DNA of 7,761 bases from Candidatus Blautia intestinipullorum (GTDB taxonomy: Bacteria > Bacillota > Clostridia > Lachnospirales > Lachnospiraceae): assembly GCA_019120475.1 (NCBI GenBank), contig DWVA01000223.1, positions 1 through 7,761 on the forward strand, read 5' to 3'. This document shows positions 7,302 through 7,761 of the stretch, one piece after another. Both the position numbers and the translations under genes were made by a program. Below the pieces are notes generated by a model. It ran no database searches. It worked only from the letters and a program-made list of their open reading frames with translations, and was not told where the DNA came from. How positions within the stretch are numbered: position 1 is the stretch's first letter; every line of letters begins with the position of its first letter.

Positions 7302-7550
7302 TGAAATTTTCCACAGGATTATTGATACTATATAGGCAAATTTCACAGATTATCCAGCAGTAAAAATGAATAACAACATCTATTTACTCTGGATTTTACT
7401 TTTCCGTTGCTATCATCATACATCTAATACGCTACTTTTGTTCACTTTATAAAATACAAAAATCTTTATAATAGATGTTGCAAGTCCAAAAAAGTTAAAT
7501 CACATTCTCTACAAAATGTTTAAATGGAACACTGCTGATAAACTAATTAA
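7302..7550. other. AT-rich intergenic stretch without recognised gene
   Basis: About 250 bp with many stops in the frames I examined and a clearly higher A+T content than the genes. It holds a plus-strand TATAAT at 7467-7472 without a convincing -35. It also has weak DnaA-box-like words: TTTTCCACA at 7307-7315 (one mismatch to TTATCCACA) and TTATCCAGC at 7350-7358 (two mismatches). I see no RNA gene or strong terminator in it. Confidence 0.5.
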
Positions 7551-7736
7551 AACTATACCGAAGCAGAATTTGCTGCTTTTCGACTTGCAGACTCTCCAAC
7601 TGCGGGAATTTCAGCGATTTACTGGCAAACGATGGAAGCGTACAGTATGACGTATACTCTAACTGAAGATACGCTGAAATCACACGGTTTGGAGCATATT
7701 GCCTCTTGTATACTAACCAGCTATCATTGGAGCTAA
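7551..7736 (+). pseudogene. Possible decayed gene fragment, 61 codons, no start
   Basis: A plus-strand frame stays open from just after a TAA at 7548 to a TAA at 7734-7736. It reads like real protein: YTEAEFAAFRLADSPTAG, then ISAIYWQTMEAYSMTYTLTE and a tail ending CILTSYHWS. It has no start codon near its beginning, and the first ATG (7632) lacks a ribosome site. A second short frame, from ATG 7516 to 7650 (MFKWNTADKLIKTIPKQ...), overlaps it in another phase, so the two may be pieces of one gene split by a frameshift. Base composition is richer in GC than the stretch to the left. The stop lies inside the left arm of the parS palindrome. I cannot assign a family; chance openness is the main alternative. 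Confidence 0.22.
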
Positions 7737-7761
7737 TGTTTCACGTGAAACATTAGCTCCA
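7728..7761. repeat. Perfect palindrome of at least 34 bp around parS site 2
   Basis: The left arm TGGAGCTAATGTTTCAC (7728-7744) is exactly complementary to the right arm at 7745-7761. The symmetry runs to the window edge and may be longer. As RNA it would form a stem of up to 17 bp with no real loop. On the minus strand no T-run follows it; on the plus strand the following bases lie outside the window. Confidence 0.9.
7737..7752. promoter_or_regulatory. parS: parS site 2 (ParB binding site)
   Basis: A second exact TGTTTCACGTGAAACA, 451 bp from the first site and centred in the long palindrome. Two perfect copies this close make this region a strong ParB loading zone upstream of parAB. Confidence 0.97.

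Noticed and set aside
7440..7480. Plus-strand promoter around TATAAT 7467-7472
   Set aside because: No -35-like hexamer at 16-18 nt spacing, and the A/T-rich context makes such a word likely by chance.
7561..7580. Small inverted repeat AAGCAG/CTGCTT resembling a terminator
   Set aside because: The stem is only 6 bp with a short T-run, lies inside the coding-like fragment and could easily arise by chance.
7551..7752. Minus-strand open frame opposite the plus-strand fragment
   Set aside because: It is also open for about 60 codons, but its composition is less protein-like and it has no start or ribosome site.
1..7761. CRISPR arrays, tRNA or rRNA genes, insertion sequences
   Set aside because: No regular direct repeats, no tRNA or rRNA-like segments and no transposase were seen on either strand.

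Overview
The window is a chromosomal segment of a Gram-positive anaerobe, most likely a Lachnospiraceae member (Clostridia). Three things suggest this: the order parA-parB-DUF4446-serS-DUF3881-like, strong AGGAGG ribosome sites about 7 nt from each start, and perfect Bacillus/Clostridium-type parS sites. All seven supported genes lie head to tail on the minus strand, so transcription runs from right to left. The species cannot be named from this window.

Right end (7215-7761): a non-coding region of about 550 bp. It holds an extended -10 promoter for parA, one perfect parS site (7286-7301) touching that promoter, an AT-rich stretch, a decayed coding-like fragment on the plus strand (about 7551-7736), and a second perfect parS site (7737-7752). 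The second site lies at the centre of a perfect 34-bp palindrome that reaches the window edge.

Middle (2733-7214): a compact operon of parA (TTG start), parB, a DUF4446 membrane protein, serS and a DUF3881-like protein (TTG start). parA and parB overlap by 1 nt and the other gaps are 14, 20 and 21 nt. ParA and ParB together with the parS sites form the chromosome segregation and origin organisation system. serS encodes seryl-tRNA synthetase with unusual active-site motif spelling. A hairpin terminator (2656-2709) follows this operon.

Left end (1-2629): two genes 30 nt apart, probably one transcription unit. The first encodes a soluble, acidic, helical protein of 478 residues with no family I recognise. 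The second encodes a membrane-anchored Hanks-type Ser/Thr kinase with an N-terminal zinc-ribbon-like CxxC pair and an HGD (non-RD) catalytic loop, and it is cut by the left window edge. This pair is the least understood part of the window. The terminator stands only 27 nt before the start of the 478-residue gene and I see no clear promoter there, which raises the question of how the pair is expressed.
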